41,733 nt of DNA, from assembly GCA_005772765.1 (NCBI GenBank), contig SXIR01000018.1, positions 1 through 41,733 of the forward strand, read 5' to 3'. Below the pieces are notes generated by a model that was not told the DNA's origin, did no database searches, and worked only from the letters and a program-made list of their open reading frames with translations. The translations under genes were made by a program, and so were the position numbers. Source of the DNA: Actinomycetota bacterium. GTDB taxonomy: Bacteria; Actinomycetota; Acidimicrobiia; IMCC26256; PALSA-610. How positions within the stretch are numbered: the first letter of the stretch is position 1; every line of letters starts with the position of its first letter. This document shows positions 1 through 7,644 of the stretch, piece by piece.

Positions 1-43
1 CAGTGCCCGCAAGGGCGTGGGGGTTCAAGTCCCCCCTCGCGCA
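1..43 (+). tRNA. tRNA-Leu, 3' part only (cut by window start)
   Basis: The T stem-loop (GGGGG, TTCAAGT, CCCCC at 19-35), the 3' acceptor strand CTCGCGC (36-42) and discriminator A43 are visible. Before them is a long class II variable arm, CCCGCAAGGG. Class II arm plus discriminator A favours Leu over Ser, whose discriminator is G. The anticodon lies outside the window, so the isoacceptor is unknown. CCA is not encoded. Bases 44-183 hold nothing recognisable. Confidence 0.8.
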
Positions 44-183
44 CAAGAAGTCTCCACCGTCGGCCGCGGCGTGCGACGAACGGTGGCACACGAGGGCTTT
101 TCGACGAGGATTCCCCTTCTCCTCAGCCCGACCTGCGCCGAGAGCACACGCCGTGCCGGCCACACCCGGCACCGACATGTCCG

Positions 184-1359
184 CTAGCGGAGTGCTTTGG
201 CGACCTCGCTGCTCGCGAAACGTCGCGCAGTGACGATCGACACGACCGCGAATGTGGCCGCGTAGAGCGCGACGGTCACAACCCCGGCGATGGAGCCCGC
301 AACCAACGCGATCACGGCAACGACCAGCAGTCCGGCGAGCCGAGCGGGAGCCAAGCCGCGGGCGAGCCGCCACTGGATCGACAAGAACCCACCGAGCAGC
401 AGGAAGCCCGACCCAGCGAGGAGCAACCGGTCGGCGGCCGCGAGGTGATCTCCCGGTTGGCTCAGTACGTGCTTCGCGACCACCGCGTACGTGATGATCC
501 CGCAAACCAAGGGAAAGTGGGCGAAGCTGCCGACGTCGCGTGCGACCGTGCCGCGATCGTTGCCGCGGGCAGCGCCGAGCGCGTGCTCGAAGACTTCGGG
601 GATGTACGCGAAGTAGCTCCACCACAGTGCACCTGCAACTGCAGCGGTGGCGACCAACGCGACGACACCGAGGCCGTCGAGCGAGTCGAGTGCCGCGCTG
701 TTGACGCCGATCGCGACGAGCACTTCGCCGAGGGCGATGATGACGAACAATCCGTGGCGCTCGGAGAAGTGCGACGCGTCGACCGCCCACTCCCCCTCGT
801 CGGCCTTCCCGGCCAGCAACGCCGACGTGACGAAGAACAGCGCCGCGAGGATCCAGACCCAAAGACGCGCGGTTTCGCTCACGAGCGCGCCGACGACCAT
901 CGTGACCGGCGCGATACACGCGAAGGGTGCGTAGCGGAGGAACGGACCTCGCGTCGCATCGTCGCCCCACACCGACACCGCCTGGATCGCGAGCACCCAG
1001 AGCTGCACCGCGCAGTACGCAACTGCGAAGAGGACCGCGCGGTCGGTCAACGCTCTCGGCAAGGCGACCGCGACAAGCAGCACCGCGGGGATGAGGCACA
1101 ACACCATGACCCGCGCCGCCGTGTTGCGCTTCAGGTCAACCGCGGTACCGGCCCACGTGAACGCCGTCCATTGCCACCACGCGAACCAGGCGAGCAGCAG
1201 GCTCTTCGCCGCGCCTGAAGCCGTGAGGTTGGCAGCCAGGTAGGTCGTGAGCTGTGCGACCGCGAACACGAACGCGAGATCGAGGAACAACTCGAGTGAT
1301 GTCGCGTTGCGTCGGGCTTCGCCGGACGCAACACGCCCCGGATCGCCTTCTTGAGACAC
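184..1359 (-). CDS. LtrA-like (low temperature requirement A) multipass membrane protein
   Basis: The N-terminal block NATSLELFLDLAFVFAVAQL, about 17 residues in, is the LtrA family signature (polar stretch, LELFxDLxFV). It is followed by roughly ten to twelve hydrophobic segments to the C terminus, as expected for this family of about 390 residues. The frame is open to 1626, but the residues upstream are Arg-rich and unlike the family. GTG at 1359 puts the signature at the usual distance and lies 7 nt after a TACGGT box, so I prefer it. The name comes from a Listeria cold-growth mutant; the biochemical role is not established. It faces the lipoprotein cluster divergently. Confidence 0.8.
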   Translation of the reverse strand: MSQEGDPGRVASGEARRNATSLELFLDLAFVFAVAQLTTYLAANLTASGAAKSLLLAWFAWWQWTAFTWAGTAVDLKRNTAARVMVLCLIPAVLLVAVALPRALTDRAVLFAVAYCAVQLWVLAIQAVSVWGDDATRGPFLRYAPFACIAPVTMVVGALVSETARLWVWILAALFFVTSALLAGKADEGEWAVDASHFSERHGLFVIIALGEVLVAIGVNSAALDSLDGLGVVALVATAAVAGALWWSYFAYIPEVFEHALGAARGNDRGTVARDVGSFAHFPLVCGIITYAVVAKHVLSQPGDHLAAADRLLLAGSGFLLLGGFLSIQWRLARGLAPARLAGLLVVAVIALVAGSIAGVVTVALYAATFAVVSIVTARRFASSEVAKALR

Positions 1360-1366
1360 GGGCGAA

Positions 1367-1372
1367 ACCGTA
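1367..1372 (-). promoter_or_regulatory. Candidate -10 box TACGGT for the LtrA-like gene, leaderless
   Basis: On the minus strand TACGGT is followed by 7 nt (TTCGCCC) and then GTG at 1359. Transcription starting about 7 nt after a -10 box would begin at the start codon. No clear -35 or Shine-Dalgarno sequence is seen. Confidence 0.45.
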
Positions 1373-1589
1373 GCGGTCGTTGTGAGCGAGGATGTCCGGG
1401 CCCGGCGCCATCCGTCGGGCTCCCGCCGGGTCACCGGCCTGTACGCGACGATCGCGGGCCGCGTCGCCTCTGCCGTGTTGATGTTCGGACCGGACTCGGC
1501 GCGCTCACCCCTCGTGTTCTCGACCGACGCACGCGGGTCTCCGCTGGCCCGTCCCCAACCGCGCAACCGGCTGGTGACAGGATGACCGA

Positions 1590-1841
1590 ATGTGGCGGAT
1601 CGGACTAACGGTCGGGGCGCTGGCACTGCTCGGTGCTTGTGGGGCAGACAACGACTTCAATCGTGACACCGCAATTGCACGGGTCGAAAGCGAGGCCCGG
1701 CTCGACCGAGATGCGGCCGTATGCATCGTCGACGGAGTGCTCGCCGAGGGCCTTTCGGCCACCGATTTCCTCGATGATCCCGATGCCGACCCGCGGTTCG
1801 CCCGGGTCTTCGAGCGAGTGGCCACGGTCTGTCTCCTCTAG
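1590..1841 (+). CDS. Small lipoprotein 1 of a tandem trio
   Basis: The 83-residue protein has a signal peptide with lipobox LGAC (Cys17), so it should be lipid-anchored on the outer face of the membrane. The mature part is acidic. It carries AAVCIVDG near residues 43-50 and a second Cys two residues before the end (VATVCLL). The next two genes have the same plan: lipobox, an acidic helix, a C(I/V)(V/I)D motif and a C-terminal Cys. Two Cys besides the lipidated one suggest one disulfide. I do not recognise the family and assign no function. Confidence rests on the lipobox and the repeated pattern. Confidence 0.65.
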   Translation: MWRIGLTVGALALLGACGADNDFNRDTAIARVESEARLDRDAAVCIVDGVLAEGLSATDFLDDPDADPRFARVFERVATVCLL

Positions 1842-1844
1842 CGT
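1839..1844 (+). promoter_or_regulatory. Candidate -10 box TAGCGT before lipoprotein 2
   Basis: TAGCGT includes the TAG stop codon of lipoprotein 1 and stands 7 nt before the GTG at 1852. This geometry predicts a leaderless transcript for lipoprotein 2 independent of the gene before it. Confidence 0.35.
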
Positions 1845-1851
1845 CGTCCCT

Positions 1852-2184
1852 GTGCGAAACCGCTGGTGCGCTGTCGTCGCTGTCGTTGGCGCAGTCGCGC
1901 TCGGCACGGGATGTTCGCAGGAGCCCTACACCGCTGGCGATGGTCGTACCGCCCTCATCGAGGTCGGGTATTCCGAAGCCGAGGCGGACTGCGTCATCGA
2001 CGGGCTCGATGCGTATTTCCGTGAGGAGTTCTTGGCGCTGCAGGCCAGCGAAGGGATCGACGCCGGTGTCGTACCCGAACGCCAGGCCGACATCTTCGTG
2101 AAGAACCGCTTTGCAGGGAGCCTCGACGTGCCTGCGGATCTCGCCGATGAGGCAAATCGGCTGATTCGCGTATGTCGGCCCTGA
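1852..2184 (+). CDS. Small lipoprotein 2 of a tandem trio
   Basis: The protein has 110 residues from GTG. The frame is open upstream to 1633, but only the GTG at 1852 gives a proper signal peptide (VRNRWCAVVAVVGAVALGTG) ending at lipobox Cys21. The mature region contains EAEADCVIDGLDAYF, matching AVCIVD of its neighbours, and ends in RLIRVCRP with the C-terminal Cys. A middle insertion of about 25 residues makes it longer than the other two. It begins 10 nt after lipoprotein 1 stops. It is a divergent paralog by motif order, not by overall identity, and its function is unknown. Confidence 0.65.
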   Translation: MRNRWCAVVAVVGAVALGTGCSQEPYTAGDGRTALIEVGYSEAEADCVIDGLDAYFREEFLALQASEGIDAGVVPERQADIFVKNRFAGSLDVPADLADEANRLIRVCRP

Positions 2185-2270
2185 TCGCCGTCCGTGGATT
2201 GGTCACCGAGATCGTGCCCGAACTCGTACGATCGGTCGAACAGGACGAACCAATCGAACGGAGCCCAGGA

Positions 2271-2519
2271 ATGAAGATCAAGATTGCGGCCGTGTTGGCC
2301 ACGATGGCGTTCGGTATCGCGGCATGTGGGAGCGACTACGACCGCGGCCAGGCGATCGAGGACCTCGAAGAAGCCGGCATGACCAACGAGCAGGCGGTCT
2401 GCATCGTCGACAAGGCCGAGGACGAGTTCGGGATCGACAAGCTCGAGTCGACCGACGACCTCACCGAAGAGGACGAGGCGGCGATCCTGGAGATCACCAC
2501 GTCCTGCATGGGCCAGTAA
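2271..2519 (+). CDS. Small lipoprotein 3 of a tandem trio
   Basis: The protein has 82 residues. The ATG at 2271 follows GGAG and CAGGA; the frame is open from 2172, but the residues before this ATG are not signal-like. The signal peptide MKIKIAAVLATMAFGIAAC ends at lipobox Cys19. The mature part is strongly acidic and contains EQAVCIVDKAEDEFG, ending SCMGQ. Cys spacing parallels lipoprotein 1. A TACGAT box at 2227-2232 could serve as its own -10. It converges on pyrE, with a hairpin between them. Function unknown. Confidence 0.65.
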   Translation: MKIKIAAVLATMAFGIAACGSDYDRGQAIEDLEEAGMTNEQAVCIVDKAEDEFGIDKLESTDDLTEEDEAAILEITTSCMGQ

Positions 2520-2534
2520 ACCTGAGCGCCGTCT

Positions 2535-2555
2535 GCGGCCGGGTCAACCGGCTGC
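2535..2555. terminator. Stem-loop between convergent lipoprotein 3 and pyrE
   Basis: GCGGCCGG and CCGGCTGC pair over 8 bp with one G-T position around a GTCAA loop. It overlaps the last codons of pyrE and lies 15 nt past the lipoprotein stop. There is no T-tract, as is common in actinobacteria. Confidence 0.4.
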
Positions 2556-3068
2556 CTTGAGCTCCGACATCGTGAAGAGGGCGGTCAGCGTGAGCCCGGC
2601 TTCGGCCAGGTTCTCGCGGCCGCCCGATTCGCGATCGATGACACACACCACGGGCCCGAGCTGCGCGCCCTGAGCACGCAGTTCGCGAGCCGCGTCGAGA
2701 ATCGCACCCCCGCTCGTCACGACGTCTTCGACGATCAAGAGCCGCTGGCCTGCGATCTCGCCACCCTCGGCCAGTCGGCACGTGCCGTAGTCCTTGGCCT
2801 GTTTGCGGACGTACCGCGCGGGGAGACGAGTGTGCTGCGAGAGCATGGTCGCAATGGGGATGCCGCCCAGTTCGAGGCCGGCGAGTGCATCGATCCCCGA
2901 CGGAACGTGGGGTACCAGCGCTCGGGCGAGGTCGTCGAGCAACGCCGGGTCGGCCTCGAAGAGGTACTTGTCGAAGTACTCGTTGCTCACGGTGCCTGAT
3001 CGCAACGTGAAGGTGCCGGTGATGTGCGCGGCGCGGTAGACGCGGGCTGCGAGATCGTTCGTCGTCAT
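2544..3068 (-). CDS. pyrE: Orotate phosphoribosyltransferase
   Basis: This enzyme transfers ribose-5-phosphate from PRPP to orotate to give OMP, step five of pyrimidine synthesis, in the cytosol. The PRPP loop LIVEDVVTSGGA lies at about residues 111-122. N-terminal blocks FTLRSGTVSNEYFDKY and GLELGGIPIA, and the YVRKQAKDYG segment carrying the mobile-loop lysines, are typical of the family. The length of 174 residues is normal. The ATG at 3068 is supported by a TAGGTT box 7 nt upstream; there is no Shine-Dalgarno sequence. No other pyr gene is adjacent. Confidence 0.95.
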   Translation of the reverse strand: MTTNDLAARVYRAAHITGTFTLRSGTVSNEYFDKYLFEADPALLDDLARALVPHVPSGIDALAGLELGGIPIATMLSQHTRLPARYVRKQAKDYGTCRLAEGGEIAGQRLLIVEDVVTSGGAILDAARELRAQGAQLGPVVCVIDRESGGRENLAEAGLTLTALFTMSELKAAG

Positions 3069-3075
3069 GGCGGCG

Positions 3076-3081
3076 AACCTA
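3076..3081 (-). promoter_or_regulatory. Candidate -10 box TAGGTT for pyrE, leaderless
   Basis: On the minus strand TAGGTT is separated by 7 nt (CGCCGCC) from the ATG of pyrE, the same geometry as at the other leaderless candidates in the window. Confidence 0.45.
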
Positions 3082-3202
3082 CCGTCGCGACGGTCCGGAT
3101 CCGACGTTGACGAGACGCCCGGGGCTGCCTATCGTGCGACCCGCGGAGGTGGGGCATTCGCGCTGACGGGAGACACCTCTGGGTGGTCGCCTGATGCAGC
3201 GT

Positions 3203-3247
3203 TGATGCGGGGGTGGTGGACTCGGGGGGATCCACCACCCCGCATCA
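3203..3247 (-). terminator. Long hairpin after the acyl-CoA dehydrogenase operon
   Basis: TGATGCGGGGGTGGTGGA (3203-3220) pairs with TCCACCACCCCGCATCA (3231-3247) over 17 bp with one bulged G and a 10-nt loop. It lies 60 bp past the acyl-CoA dehydrogenase stop on the minus strand. It has no T-tract, so a terminator or mRNA 3' stabiliser is inferred. Confidence 0.55.
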
Positions 3248-3306
3248 CTCGCCCGCCGACATCGTCGATGTCGAGGTTCCCGTGGCTGTCGATGCGGATC
3301 TGCGGA

Positions 3307-4401
3307 TCAGCGAGGAAGCCCGAGGACTCGTTCGGCGATGATGTTGCGCAGAATCTGCGTCGTCCCGCCCATGATCGTGTACGCCGGTGCGTAACACACG
3401 TTGCGAGCGACTCGGCTCGACAGCATCGTGTCGGCGCCGCAAACCGCGGCCGCGAAGCTGCTGACGCGTTGTTCGTACTCCGTGCACCATGTCTTGGTCG
3501 CGGCGGAAAACGCCTTGGGCGCTTGGCCCATCACCTCGCGCAAGACGAGCAGACGACCGATGCGGTACTCGCCGAGCAGTGTCGCAAGCGTGCGACGCGC
3601 GATCGGATCGGAGCCGACCAACAGCGCGCTGTCGCGCAGCAACGCGCGGTTGCTCGCCAAACGATCGATGCCACCGCGTTCGTGTTCGAGCTGGCGCATG
3701 GATTGCGCAAAGCTGCCGTTGAGTGCACCGACGAGTTGTTCGACCGGCACCTCGACAGCGTCGAAGTGCACTTCGCAGAAGTGAGCCGCGCCGCTCATGT
3801 CGTGGATCGGGCGAACATCGATTCCCGGCGAACGCATGTCGACGATGAGTTCGCTCATGCCTTGGTGGGCGGGCGCGTCAGGATCGGTACGACAGATCAG
3901 ATAGCAATAGTCGGCGGTGGCGGCGAAGCTCGTCCAGATCTTCTGACCGTTGACGACGAACACCGACCCGTGTCGTTCGGCACGCGTTCGTACGGCCGCG
4001 AGGTCACTTCCGGCGTCGGGTTCGCTCATGCCGATGCACCACGACGAACGTCCCGACAAGATCGCTGGCAGATGTTGGCGCTGCTGTTCGGGCGTGCCGT
4101 ACTGCATGAGCACCGGACCGATCTGGCGATCGGCGAACCAACTCGCGGCGATCGGGACGCCGTTGCCGATCAGCGTTTCGGCGAGCACGAATCGATGTAA
4201 CGGCGATTGCGCCGCGCCACCGAACTCGGCCGGCCAGGTGATGCCGAGCCAACCGCGTCGACCGAGCGCTTCGGAGACCTCACGCGAGTAGCCGACGAGC
4301 CAGGAGTCCTCGAGCACGTCGAGTCCTGCGGTTGTCTCGGCGGCGAACTGTGAGGCCTCGCGTTCGAGCGCGAGGACATCGGCAGGCCAGTCGAAGTCCA
4401 T
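3307..4401 (-). CDS. Acyl-CoA dehydrogenase
   Basis: This is a flavoprotein oxidising an acyl-CoA to the enoyl-CoA. The FAD/substrate segment MSEPDAGSDLAAVRTRA and the following NGQKIWTS beta block are characteristic. The C terminus GGTTQILRNIIAERVLGLPR is the standard family ending. The length of 364 residues is typical. The start has GAGGAG nine nt upstream, and the gene begins 12 nt after the acyl-CoA synthetase stop, so the two are surely co-transcribed. At the usual catalytic-base position I see no obvious Glu in the YAPAYTIMGG stretch, so this may be a divergent subfamily such as those of sterol side-chain degradation. The substrate is not identifiable. Confidence 0.9.
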   Translation of the reverse strand: MDFDWPADVLALEREASQFAAETTAGLDVLEDSWLVGYSREVSEALGRRGWLGITWPAEFGGAAQSPLHRFVLAETLIGNGVPIAASWFADRQIGPVLMQYGTPEQQRQHLPAILSGRSSWCIGMSEPDAGSDLAAVRTRAERHGSVFVVNGQKIWTSFAATADYCYLICRTDPDAPAHQGMSELIVDMRSPGIDVRPIHDMSGAAHFCEVHFDAVEVPVEQLVGALNGSFAQSMRQLEHERGGIDRLASNRALLRDSALLVGSDPIARRTLATLLGEYRIGRLLVLREVMGQAPKAFSAATKTWCTEYEQRVSSFAAAVCGADTMLSSRVARNVCYAPAYTIMGGTTQILRNIIAERVLGLPR

Positions 4402-4413
4402 CGGCGCGACTCC

Positions 4414-5973
4414 TCAGACGATGCGACTGGTCTTGTTGCCCCAGTAGCGATCGCGGATCAAGCGTTTGTACAGCTTGCCAGTGGGTTGGCGGGGCAGGTC
4501 GGGATCGAAGTCGATCCGGCGAGGACACTTGTACCCGGCGAGGTGCTCACGACAGAACGCCAGCAGGTCGCGTTCGAGATCGGGCCCGGCGGTGTTCATG
4601 TCGATGGGTTGCACGACTGCGTGCACGCGTTCGCCCATTTCTTCGTCAGGGATTCCGAAGACTGCGACGTCGTACACCGCGGGATGGGTGATGAGCAGGT
4701 TTTCGGTTTCTTGGGGGTAGATGTTCACGCCACCGGATACGACCATGAATGTCTTGCGATCGGTGAGGAACAAGAAACCTTCGTCGTCGAGGTAACCCAT
4801 GTCACCAACGGTTGCCCACCCGCGCGCGTCGACGGCTTCAGCGGTCTTGGCGGCATCGTTGTGGTACGAGAACCCCGCGTTGGTCGCGCCATCACGCGGC
4901 GCGAACCACACAGTGCCGATGTTGCCAGGCCCGAGCACGTTGCCGTCGTCGTCGCAAATGTGGATCGGGCCGAGCAGGGTTCGACCGACCGTGCCGGGAC
5001 GAGCGAGCCAGTCCTGCGGCGACACCGCGGTCGCGCCCATGCCTTCGGTGGCCGAGTAGTACTCCCACACGATCGGTCCCCACCATTCCAGCATTTTCTG
5101 CTTGACCTCGATCGGACAAGGTGCCGCCGCGTGGACGGCGCTTCGGTGCGACGACAGGTCGTATCGCGAGCGTTCGTCTTCGGTGAGTTTGAACATCCGC
5201 ACGAACATGGTCGGCACCCATTGGCTGTTCGTCACGCGGTACCGCTCGATGTATTCGAGCGCGCGCAACGCATCGAAGTGCTCCATGATGACGACGGTGC
5301 CGCCGAGGCGCTGCGTGCTCAGGCAATAGAAGAGCGGGGCCGAGTGATACAGCGGCGCGGGTGACAGGTAGACGCTGTCCTGTCCGAATCCGAACAGTGC
5401 GGTCATGAGCAGCAGGTTCGCCGGCATCTGACCCATGGGTTCTTTCTTCAGGTTGTACCGGATGCCCTTGGGGCGTCCGGTCGTCCCCGAGGAGTAGAGC
5501 ATCGGCGTGCCTTCACACTCGTCGGGAACGGCCGTTGCGGGAAACTGCGCGATGGCGGTCTCGTACCGTTCGTAGCCATCGAGGTCGCCGCCGACGATCA
5601 AGCGAACTTCGACCTTCGGCATGCGTTCGCGCAACTCGGCCGCAACCTGTCGAGTTGCGTCGGACACCACCAGCACACGCGCGTCGCAGTCGTCGATGAT
5701 GTATGCGGCTTCGTCGGCGGTGAAGTGCCAGTTGATCGCCGTGAAGAGCAAGCCCATTCGTTGCGCGGCCCAGCACACCTCGAGGTAGCGGTCGTTGTTG
5801 TCCATCAGCACCGCGATGTGGTCGCCGAAGCGGAGCCCCGCGGCCCACATCAACTGGGCGAACCGATTCGATCGGTCGTTCAGCTCGCGGTAGGTGGTGA
5901 CGGCTCCGGTCGAGGCCATGACGAACGCAGCTGCGTCGGGCGTCTCGGCCGCCCAGTGTCCCGGATAACTCAC
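4414..5973 (-). CDS. Acyl-CoA synthetase (AMP-forming, FadD-like)
   Basis: This ANL-superfamily ligase activates a carboxylic acid with ATP and CoA. Motifs occur in order: the P-loop YSSGTTGRPKG near residue 165, YYSATEGMG (YxxTE), the hinge GDMGYLDDEGFLFLTDRK, SGGVNIYPQE, and the C-terminal PTGKLYKR with the adenylation lysine. The length of 519 residues is normal. The GTG start at 5973 has GGGAGGG about seven nt before it. Downstream the acyl-CoA dehydrogenase is 12 nt away. Together they imply activation followed by alpha,beta-dehydrogenation of one substrate. Chain length or aromatic/sterol specificity cannot be read from the sequence. Confidence 0.92.
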   Translation of the reverse strand: MSYPGHWAAETPDAAAFVMASTGAVTTYRELNDRSNRFAQLMWAAGLRFGDHIAVLMDNNDRYLEVCWAAQRMGLLFTAINWHFTADEAAYIIDDCDARVLVVSDATRQVAAELRERMPKVEVRLIVGGDLDGYERYETAIAQFPATAVPDECEGTPMLYSSGTTGRPKGIRYNLKKEPMGQMPANLLLMTALFGFGQDSVYLSPAPLYHSAPLFYCLSTQRLGGTVVIMEHFDALRALEYIERYRVTNSQWVPTMFVRMFKLTEDERSRYDLSSHRSAVHAAAPCPIEVKQKMLEWWGPIVWEYYSATEGMGATAVSPQDWLARPGTVGRTLLGPIHICDDDGNVLGPGNIGTVWFAPRDGATNAGFSYHNDAAKTAEAVDARGWATVGDMGYLDDEGFLFLTDRKTFMVVSGGVNIYPQETENLLITHPAVYDVAVFGIPDEEMGERVHAVVQPIDMNTAGPDLERDLLAFCREHLAGYKCPRRIDFDPDLPRQPTGKLYKRLIRDRYWGNKTSRIV

Positions 5974-5995
5974 AGGCCCTCCCTGGACGGAAACC

Positions 5996-6046
5996 CGTTT
6001 CCCGGAGCGTTGGTCACGTCGAGCGCAACGAACACTCCGGGAAACG
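5996..6046 (-). terminator. Stem-loop between alcohol dehydrogenase and acyl-CoA synthetase
   Basis: CGTTTCCCGGAG (5996-6007) pairs perfectly with CTCCGGGAAACG (6035-6046). CGTTG and CAACG extend the stem inside a 4-nt bulge. It sits 16 bp beyond the dehydrogenase stop and 23 bp before the synthetase GTG. It could terminate or attenuate read-through, or be an operator; there is no T-tract. Confidence 0.5.
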
Positions 6047-6061
6047 CGGAATGCGGGTGAA

Positions 6062-7147
6062 TCAGAAGCTTGTGATGACCGATCGAGTGACCTCGCGGTT
6101 CTCCATGGCGGTGAACGCGTCGTTCACCTCGTCGAGCTTGATGTGGCGTGACACCATGCTGCCGAGGTCGAGGCGACCGGTTTCGGTCAGCGACACGAAA
6201 CGCTGAAAGTCCCGACGTACTTGCGACGAGCCGTACTTGCAACCCTTGATCGTCTTTTCGTTGTAGAAAAGGTCGAATGTCGGGATGGTCATCGTGCCCT
6301 CTTGGCGCGGCATCGACACCATGACCATGGTGCCGCCCTTGCGGGTCATGCCGTAGGCCTGCGCCAGGATCTCGGGCGCACCGACCGTGACTTCGAACGC
6401 GTAGTCGACCCCGCGTCCGCCGGTGAGTGACTGCACCTGGGCGACCGGGTCGCCGTCGGCGGCGTTGACGTAGTCGGTGGCACCCTGGGCCTCAGCCGCC
6501 TGGCGCTTCTCGTCGCCGTGTTCGACGGCGATGATGCGCGACGCGCCCGCAATCCGTGCACCCTGCAGCACTGACAGGCCAACACCACCGCATCCGATGA
6601 TGGCGACGGTCGCACCGGGGTGGACCTGCGCCGTGTTCAACGCCGCGCCCACGCCGGTCGTGACCCCGCAGCCGATCAGCGCAAGCTGGTCGAAGGGAAT
6701 GTCGGTCTCGACCTTGATGACCGAATCCTGGCTGACGGTCATCGCCTCGGCGAAGGTTCCGAGGCCCGTCATGGTCATGTAGGGAGTCGAGTCAGCGCGC
6801 GTGCCGCGCGGTGCCATCATCACCTCGAACTCGCGGTCGCACAGGTGCGACTGGTCCGACAGGCATGACAAGCAGACGCCGCAGGCCGGGATGAAGCTGG
6901 CGATGATCTTGTCGCCCTTCTTCACCTTCGACACTTCCGCGCCGACATCGACGACGGTTCCGGCGCCCTCGTGGCCGAGCACCATGCCGGGCGGCATCAT
7001 CACGAAACCGTTCTTCAACGAGAGGTCAGAGTGGCAGACCCCAGAGGCACCGAGTTGTACGACCACGTCGGTCGGTCCTGGTGCTGACGGGGTGATGTCC
7101 TCGATCGAAAGAGGTTCGCCAGCGGCGACGAACATTGCTGCCTTCAT
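6062..7147 (-). CDS. Zinc-dependent alcohol dehydrogenase (MDR superfamily)
   Basis: This enzyme oxidises an alcohol with a nicotinamide cofactor. Catalytic zinc residues Cys38 and the GHE at 58-60 are present. The structural-zinc cysteines 89, 92, 95 and 103 are all intact. The Rossmann glycine motif IIGCGGVGLSV lies near residue 185. The length of 361 residues fits the class III-like or NDMA-dependent branch. The ATG at 7147 is preceded by GAAAGGA; an in-frame start 11 codons earlier is unlikely because the family begins MKAA. It leads the minus-strand acyl cluster and probably supplies an aldehyde or acid precursor. Physiological substrate and a mycofactocin link are not demonstrable here. 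Confidence 0.9.
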   Translation of the reverse strand: MKAAMFVAAGEPLSIEDITPSAPGPTDVVVQLGASGVCHSDLSLKNGFVMMPPGMVLGHEGAGTVVDVGAEVSKVKKGDKIIASFIPACGVCLSCLSDQSHLCDREFEVMMAPRGTRADSTPYMTMTGLGTFAEAMTVSQDSVIKVETDIPFDQLALIGCGVTTGVGAALNTAQVHPGATVAIIGCGGVGLSVLQGARIAGASRIIAVEHGDEKRQAAEAQGATDYVNAADGDPVAQVQSLTGGRGVDYAFEVTVGAPEILAQAYGMTRKGGTMVMVSMPRQEGTMTIPTFDLFYNEKTIKGCKYGSSQVRRDFQRFVSLTETGRLDLGSMVSRHIKLDEVNDAFTAMENREVTRSVITSF

Positions 7148-7309
7148 GGGGGGCCATCCTTTCGGGCAGCCCGTTGCCACCCGCGAGGCAAACTACCAAG
7201 ATCCCCCGAAATCACGCACGGCCGCGCCAATCCGGCGCGCCGGCTGGCCGCGCCGGCCGTGGTCTTGGGGTGAGTGGCGGACGCCGGAGCGGCAGCCCGC
7301 CGTCGAGGT

Positions 7310-7591
7310 TCACCCGCCGCGGATGGCGTCGAGCAGATGGCCCACGGTGTAGTGCGACTCGAGTGGATGGCGGAGTCGTCCGCGCCGTAACACCCGGTAG
7401 CGATTGCGGCGACCGACGCGCTCGCGTTGGAGATAGCCGTCGGTTTCGAGGTCGGCGATGATGCCCGAGACCGCACGTTCGGTGATGCCGATCCGAGCTG
7501 CGATGTCGCGCTGGCGCGCGTTCGGGTCGTCGGTCAGACACACGAGGACGTGGGTGTGGTTCGACAAGAATGTCCAAGTGCGTTCGGGCAT
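7310..7591 (-). CDS. Small winged-helix transcriptional regulator (MarR/ArsR-like)
   Basis: The 93-residue protein is almost entirely one winged helix. ARQRDIAARIGITERAVSGI forms the helix-turn-helix near residues 25-45, followed by ADLETDGYLQRERVGRRNRY as the wing. The short C-terminal helix YTVGHLLDAI may dimerise it. No metal or ligand site is evident. The start is set by GAAGGA before the ATG at 7591; the frame is open upstream to 7894 but that part opposes pgi codons. It lies 54 bp after pgi on the same strand and about 160 bp before the alcohol dehydrogenase. Its target is unknown. Confidence 0.75.
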   Translation of the reverse strand: MPERTWTFLSNHTHVLVCLTDDPNARQRDIAARIGITERAVSGIIADLETDGYLQRERVGRRNRYRVLRRGRLRHPLESHYTVGHLLDAIRGG

Positions 7592-7644
7592 GGCAGGTCC
7601 TTCGGACGACGCGGCCGGCGAATCAGGGAAGTTTGATTCACGAA

